Shown here one piece after another: positions 31,143 to 35,164 of a stretch of DNA of 35,164 bases. Numbering within the stretch: the stretch's first letter is position 1; each line of letters begins with the position of its first letter. The stretch lies in assembly GCA_945869845.1 (NCBI GenBank), contig CAMBRG010000025.1, positions 1-35,164 on the forward strand, in the 5' to 3' direction. The notes below the pieces were generated by a model. The model did not search any database and had not been told where the DNA came from. It saw nothing but the letters and a program-made list of their open reading frames with translations. The position numbers were made by a program, and so were the translations under genes. Origin of the DNA: Opitutus sp. GAS368 (GTDB lineage Bacteria; Verrucomicrobiota; Verrucomicrobiia; Opitutales; Opitutaceae).

Positions 31143-34121
31143 TTAGAAGGTCTTGCGGATAGAAACGTAGAAGAAACGACCCGCCGGGCGAGATACGAAG
31201 CTTTGATCGTAACCAACGCTATCGTAATAGAGATGAGGCTCTTTATCTAATACGTTATCCACCCCGACCGTCAGCCGGGTATTCTCCGCAAATGGCACGA
31301 GGCCGGTGGGAATATCCCAGCCGTAGAAGCCATTGAATGTGTAATAAGATTCAACTTCATAACCGTCACGCACGTAGTCGCCGTAGGGGCCAACAAAATT
31401 TTGGGTGAGGCCCGCGCTGTGCTCCTTGCGAGTCCAAAGCACGCTGCTTTGAATTCGGACGCGAGGAAAGCCATCGCGCCCGGCAAGATTCGCCGGATTG
31501 CTCGTACGGGTGAAACCGTAGAACTTATTGTAGGAGGCGCTGCTACGGAGCGAGAATTGGCCGTAATCGGTCGTGCGCTTACGGTAATTCACCTCGATAT
31601 CGTACCCCTCGACCTTTTGGAAGGCGAGGTTGAGCACGCCGTCGAGAATTGAAACAATGCGACCGGGCACAGTCACCGTCTGCCCAGGAGCAACCGGGGT
31701 CGTCGCGTTGTTCGGACCGCTCAACACGTTGATCGGGCTAGCAGTGGTATTGGTGTAGCTCTCGGTGCCGGGAGCGCGCGTAACCAAGCCGGCCGTGCCG
31801 CCGCCCACTTCGTTCTGGCGAATGAAGCCGGTGCCAGTCGTCGTGATGACGTTCTCTTGCTCGATGCGGAAATATGAGCTACCAAAAGAAAGGCCCTGCA
31901 ATTTCTTGAAAGGAACTTCATAAACAAATCCGTATTGCATGCCTTTGGCGAGTTCCGGGGTGAGGTTTGCGTTACCACCGGCGCGAACGAGCCGCTGGGT
32001 GGAGGCACCGTCAAAGGGGTCGCCGGTGAGAGCTTGGGGACGACGAAGGTCCGGCAGACCGTTAGGGAGGGACTCGCGCACGCCGCCGAAGAGCTGGGGC
32101 AGGGTCGGAGCACGGAAGGCTTCGTTGTAAGTCGCGCGGAGCACGAGCGACTTGAACGGCTGGTAACGGATGCCGTAGTAGGGCTTCACGCCGGAATCGT
32201 AACCTTCGCTGAACTTCTCGAAGCGACCGGCCGCGGTGAGCGAGAGCGAGTGCAGGAACTTGACGGTGCCGGTCTTCACGAGCGGCGCGGTCAACTCCAT
32301 GGCGACGGACTCAACCGTGCGACGAGCGTCGGTCGAATCGGCGAGCCTAACTTGGCCAATGATGTCATCCAGCTTGGTGGAGATGGCGTCGTTGGCTTCA
32401 CCGAACTTCTCCTTGCGGGCCTCAAGCAAGAAAGCGCCGCCGAGCGTGCCGGTGGGCAATTCGTAGAGATCGCCGGAAACTTGGCCGCGCCAGAGATCGA
32501 GGGTCGAATACCCGCCCTTTTGGGTGGTCACACGGAAGGTATCGAGCGTCGACGTCGGGTTGCGATAGTTGGCCCCGCCGAAGATGTTGAGGGCGTCGGG
32601 GGTGCTCCGGGCGAGGGACGCGCGAAGGCGGCTCTCGGAAATCGCATTGGAGGTCACGTCGACCACCTTGTCATTGTCATACGAGTAGTAGGTGTCCCAG
32701 TTCCAGCGACTGCTGATCGTGCCCTTGACGCCCGCAACGAGGCGGTAGGAATCGTTGGTGATGTCGGCCTTACGCGGCCCGATATCGACGGGGCGGAAGT
32801 TAAAGTTCAGGTCCACGCCAAAGGGATTCCAATGGTTGGTCTTCGGCAGGAGGAGATTGTTGTCACCCGCAGTCGAGATCGGCGAGGGCGCCAGCTCGAT
32901 GTGTGATTTGTTCTGCTGGAACGCCGTCTCGAGGTAGAGGCTGGTGTTCGTGGTCAGATCGTAGCGGAACGTGGTGTTGATACCCGTGCGCAAGGTCTCC
33001 GGGGTGAGCCAAACAAACTCTTGGAAATTATAGAGATTGGAAGGATCGCCACCGGGCGAAAGCCGCTGCGCTTCATAGGTCGCAGCCGCAGCCGCATTAA
33101 ACGCGCCGCCGGTGCCAATCCTCGAAGGGCTGGTGAAGCTCGGTGTCGCCGAAGCCAAGGTGCCGGCGACAGCGCCACCGGTTCCGGGCAGACGGGTGAT
33201 CGGGGTTCCCAGAGCCAAGCCGGGGATATTCACACCGTTTACGCCGTTGACTTGGCCAGCGGCGAAGCCCGACAGGCTCACGCGAGCTTGAGGACCGGTG
33301 CCAGAACGGAGGTCGAAATAGCCAGCCTGTGAATCAGCGACGTAGTCGCCTCCCAACGCGGCGAAGCGTTTGGTCAGATCTGCCGTCTTTGCAAAAGAGG
33401 TGTCAGAGGCCTTGAGCGCTCCGCGCTCGAAAACCGAGATGCCTACCGTGGCGCTGGCCTTGCCGCTGGAAGCACCGCCGAAGAACGAGAAGGACTTCTC
33501 GCTAACGTCCGTGTTGAAAGAGTTGCCGTAGCTGAGACCAACCTCAGCGCCGGTGTAATCTTTGCGGAGGATGATGTTAACGACGCCTGAAGTGGCATCA
33601 GCGCCGTAGATGGCAGAGGCACCGTCTTTGAGGACTTCAATGCGCTCAACCATGGCGATCGGGAAACGATTGAGGTCAACAAAGACCGTGCCGCCCGAGT
33701 TATTACCGGTCGGGGCGACCCGACGGCCGTTGACGATGATCAAGGTGTTATTCGCGCCAAGACCCCGAAGGTCGAGAGCCGTGGAGCCACGAACGGATGC
33801 CGTGGTGCCTCCCTCGTTGATTCCGATTTGACCCGCCTCGGGGAGATCGCGAAGCAAGTCGGTCAAATTGGTGCGACCGGTGGCGTCGATCTCTTGACGC
33901 GAGATCATTTTGATCGGCGACGGGCCCTCAAGGTCGACCCGCTTAATGTTCGAGCCCGTAACCTCGAATTTCTCGAGTTTCTGGGGAGCGGAGTTACCGG
34001 CGGTGGTAGTCTCCACGACGGGCTTCACCGTCGTTTGCGCGACCAAAAGGCCGGCACCGAGGAAAGAAGCAGTCGTGAGGCGCAAGGCCGCAGAAGCGGC
34101 AGCGGACATCGATTTGTTCAT
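31143..34121 (-). CDS. TonB-dependent outer membrane receptor
   Basis: 992 residues, signal peptide ending near VAQ. After a short TonB-box region (QKLEKFEVTGSNIKRVDLEGPSPI) the plug domain shows SRQEIDATGRTNLTDLLRDLP, LDLRGLGANNTLIIVNGRRV, FPIAMVERIEVLKDGASAIYGADATSGVVNIILRKDY. The barrel follows and ends with FFYVSIRKTF, a terminal aromatic residue. It differs from the first receptor in lacking the LSPFEV sequence and resembles the broad group of receptors used for peptides, siderophores or oligosaccharides. Base composition is slightly less GC-rich than its neighbours. It has its own terminator, and an S9-type peptidase gene is divergent from its start, suggesting peptide import. Confidence 0.94.
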   Translation of the reverse strand: MNKSMSAAASAALRLTTASFLGAGLLVAQTTVKPVVETTTAGNSAPQKLEKFEVTGSNIKRVDLEGPSPIKMISRQEIDATGRTNLTDLLRDLPEAGQIGINEGGTTASVRGSTALDLRGLGANNTLIIVNGRRVAPTGNNSGGTVFVDLNRFPIAMVERIEVLKDGASAIYGADATSGVVNIILRKDYTGAEVGLSYGNSFNTDVSEKSFSFFGGASSGKASATVGISVFERGALKASDTSFAKTADLTKRFAALGGDYVADSQAGYFDLRSGTGPQARVSLSGFAAGQVNGVNGVNIPGLALGTPITRLPGTGGAVAGTLASATPSFTSPSRIGTGGAFNAAAAATYEAQRLSPGGDPSNLYNFQEFVWLTPETLRTGINTTFRYDLTTNTSLYLETAFQQNKSHIELAPSPISTAGDNNLLLPKTNHWNPFGVDLNFNFRPVDIGPRKADITNDSYRLVAGVKGTISSRWNWDTYYSYDNDKVVDVTSNAISESRLRASLARSTPDALNIFGGANYRNPTSTLDTFRVTTQKGGYSTLDLWRGQVSGDLYELPTGTLGGAFLLEARKEKFGEANDAISTKLDDIIGQVRLADSTDARRTVESVAMELTAPLVKTGTVKFLHSLSLTAAGRFEKFSEGYDSGVKPYYGIRYQPFKSLVLRATYNEAFRAPTLPQLFGGVRESLPNGLPDLRRPQALTGDPFDGASTQRLVRAGGNANLTPELAKGMQYGFVYEVPFKKLQGLSFGSSYFRIEQENVITTTGTGFIRQNEVGGGTAGLVTRAPGTESYTNTTASPINVLSGPNNATTPVAPGQTVTVPGRIVSILDGVLNLAFQKVEGYDIEVNYRKRTTDYGQFSLRSSASYNKFYGFTRTSNPANLAGRDGFPRVRIQSSVLWTRKEHSAGLTQNFVGPYGDYVRDGYEVESYYTFNGFYGWDIPTGLVPFAENTRLTVGVDNVLDKEPHLYYDSVGYDQSFVSRPAGRFFYVSIRKTF

Positions 34122-34310
34122 AGCAGTTGTGTGGGTTGGGTTGGTTCCGGAGCCGCGGTTTTGACGCGGTTCCGTTTAGATAACTCTCCAGCCTTAGGTC
34201 AGCCGGTGCATTTTGGCAACGCGAATTTTCAAGAACGTAACCTTCATACATCTGGCTACCGGGGTTGACTCGTTGGACAAATCCGCCTGATTTCGCCAAA
34301 ATATTTGTTC
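34122..34310. promoter_or_regulatory. Divergent TonB receptor / S9 peptidase control region
   Basis: 189 bp between two divergent starts, so both promoters should lie here. For the plus-strand gene, TTGACT (34265-34270) and TTGGAC (34274-34279) are -35-like and AAAATATTTG follows closely before the ATG, but spacing is not ideal. Near the receptor start a hairpin GGAGCCGCG/CGCGGTTCC (about 34149-34173) could shape the leader. No operator repeats are certain. Confidence 0.35.
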
Positions 34311-35164
34311 ATGAGAACCCCTCGCTTCCTCCTACTGTTGCTCCTTTCAATCACCGGCCTTCAGGCCACGCCGGCTCCGCTCATCCCGCTGGACACCCTC
34401 TTCGCCGAGGCCGACATGACCTCTGTCGCCATCTCCCCCACCGGCCGTTACCTCACGTGGCTCGCGCCGAAAAATCAGCGCATCAACCTCGCCATCATGG
34501 ACCGCGAGACCAAACAGGTCCGCTGGCTCACCAACATGAAAGAGGAGAGTATCACCGCCTACCAATGGGTGAAGAAAGACCGCATCCTCTTCGCCCAACA
34601 ATGGGGTGGCCGTGAACAATACGGCATGTTCGCGTGCGATCCCGACGGTGGAAATCTGGTGGTCATCAACAAGCTCGAGCGGGTCGAAGCCAACGCCGAG
34701 GGCGCCGGCCAAGCCGACGCCCCCAGCAGCGAACGCGATTTACCGAAGAACCTCATCAGCACGCTGCCAAAAGATCCGGATCACATCCTCATGAACCGCA
34801 TCCGGGGCAGCTCTTTCCTCGGGGACGTCGTGAAGGTCAATATCCGCAACGGCAAAGAAACCATCGAAGAGCGCAACTACATCAATGCCCGCGCTTGGAT
34901 CGCTGACCGTAACGGCGTCGTCCGCGTCGCCATCTGCACCGATTTCGAAGAACCCATCCGCGTCAAATACCGCTCCACCGCCAAGAGCGAGTGGCGCACC
35001 ATCGGCGAATTCTCGAAGGAAACGTCTCTCTTCTTGGAGGAAGCCGCTCCGATTGAACCCCACTGGCGCCCCAGCGTTTTCGCGAAGGACAACCGCACCC
35101 TTTATGTAAAAACCTTTATGGAGCACGACAAGTCCGCGCTCCGCACCCTCGACCCCGAGACCGG
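34311..35164 (+). CDS. S9-family (prolyl oligopeptidase-type) peptidase, N-terminal part, cut by window edge
   Basis: An ATG at 34311 opens a frame that stays open to the last base of the window (284 complete codons). It begins with a signal peptide (MRTPRFLLLLLLSITGLQA). The following PLIPLDTLFAEADMTSVAISPTGRYLTWLAP is the typical start of the beta-propeller in acylaminoacyl-peptidase/DPP-like S9 enzymes; further blades contain WVKKDRILFAQ and DPDGGNLVV. The catalytic Ser-Asp-His hydrolase domain would lie beyond the window. It is divergent from the TonB receptor gene at 34121, a context in which secreted peptidases and peptide receptors are often paired. Family call from N-terminus only. 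Confidence 0.8.
   Translation, partial: MRTPRFLLLLLLSITGLQATPAPLIPLDTLFAEADMTSVAISPTGRYLTWLAPKNQRINLAIMDRETKQVRWLTNMKEESITAYQWVKKDRILFAQQWGGREQYGMFACDPDGGNLVVINKLERVEANAEGAGQADAPSSERDLPKNLISTLPKDPDHILMNRIRGSSFLGDVVKVNIRNGKETIEERNYINARAWIADRNGVVRVAICTDFEEPIRVKYRSTAKSEWRTIGEFSKETSLFLEEAAPIEPHWRPSVFAKDNRTLYVKTFMEHDKSALRTLDPET

Noticed and set aside
1-35164. CRISPR arrays, riboswitches, prophage or integrative element ends
   Set aside because: No regularly spaced direct repeats, no recognised riboswitch core, no integrase or phage genes; the tRNA-Leu has no flanking duplicate of its 3' end in the window.

Overview
The window looks like chromosomal DNA of a high-GC Verrucomicrobiota bacterium, most likely near Opitutaceae. 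The evidence is the gene content: two pairs of planctomycete/verrucomicrobial secreted c-type cytochromes with their Tat-exported partners (DUF1592/DUF1552 and DUF1549+DUF1553/DUF1501), CxPSR-type secreted sulfatases, TonB receptors with an N-terminal 'LSPFEV'-like segment, an ECF sigma/anti-sigma pair, and few clear Shine-Dalgarno sites. This placement is inferred from family knowledge, not from a search. Most genes are on the minus strand.

Region 1 (1-5.8 kb) is mostly housekeeping: argB and argJ of arginine biosynthesis, divergently arranged; a secreted gluzincin-like protein with a damaged HExxH motif; an SGNH-type lipoprotein esterase; and a tRNA-Leu(UAG). Region 2 (5.8-11.8 kb) holds phosphatidylserine decarboxylase, a REP-associated tyrosine transposase (RAYT) and five paired copies of the REP palindrome it probably mobilises, then a DUF1552 Tat protein and a DUF1592 cytochrome. 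clpB (11.8-14.4 kb) separates this pair from the next locus.

Region 3 (14.6-27.7 kb) is a co-directional minus-strand locus read from 27.6 kb downwards: ECF sigma factor, membrane anti-sigma factor with a large extracytoplasmic domain, TonB receptor, a broken sulfatase remnant of 55 codons, two intact sulfatases, a DUF1549/DUF1553 cytochrome and a DUF1501 Tat protein. The parsimonious reading is an inducible outer-membrane uptake and desulfation locus for a sulfated glycan or similar ligand. The multi-haem cytochrome and DUF1501 partner have no established role. An 11-bp inverted repeat in an AT-rich island lies just upstream of the sigma gene.

Region 4 (28-35 kb) has a secreted HExxHxxGxxHD metalloprotease with two diverged C-terminal repeat domains. 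It is followed by a 645-bp gene-poor interval holding a strong plus-strand terminator with no recognised gene upstream and a 121-bp palindromic element. A second TonB receptor with its own terminator and a divergent S9-type peptidase cut by the window edge complete the region, which suggests peptide or protein scavenging.

Two kinds of short dispersed repeats (GGAG-type and GTAG-type REP pairs) punctuate the intergenic spaces. One of them supplies the stop codon of the DUF1501 gene.
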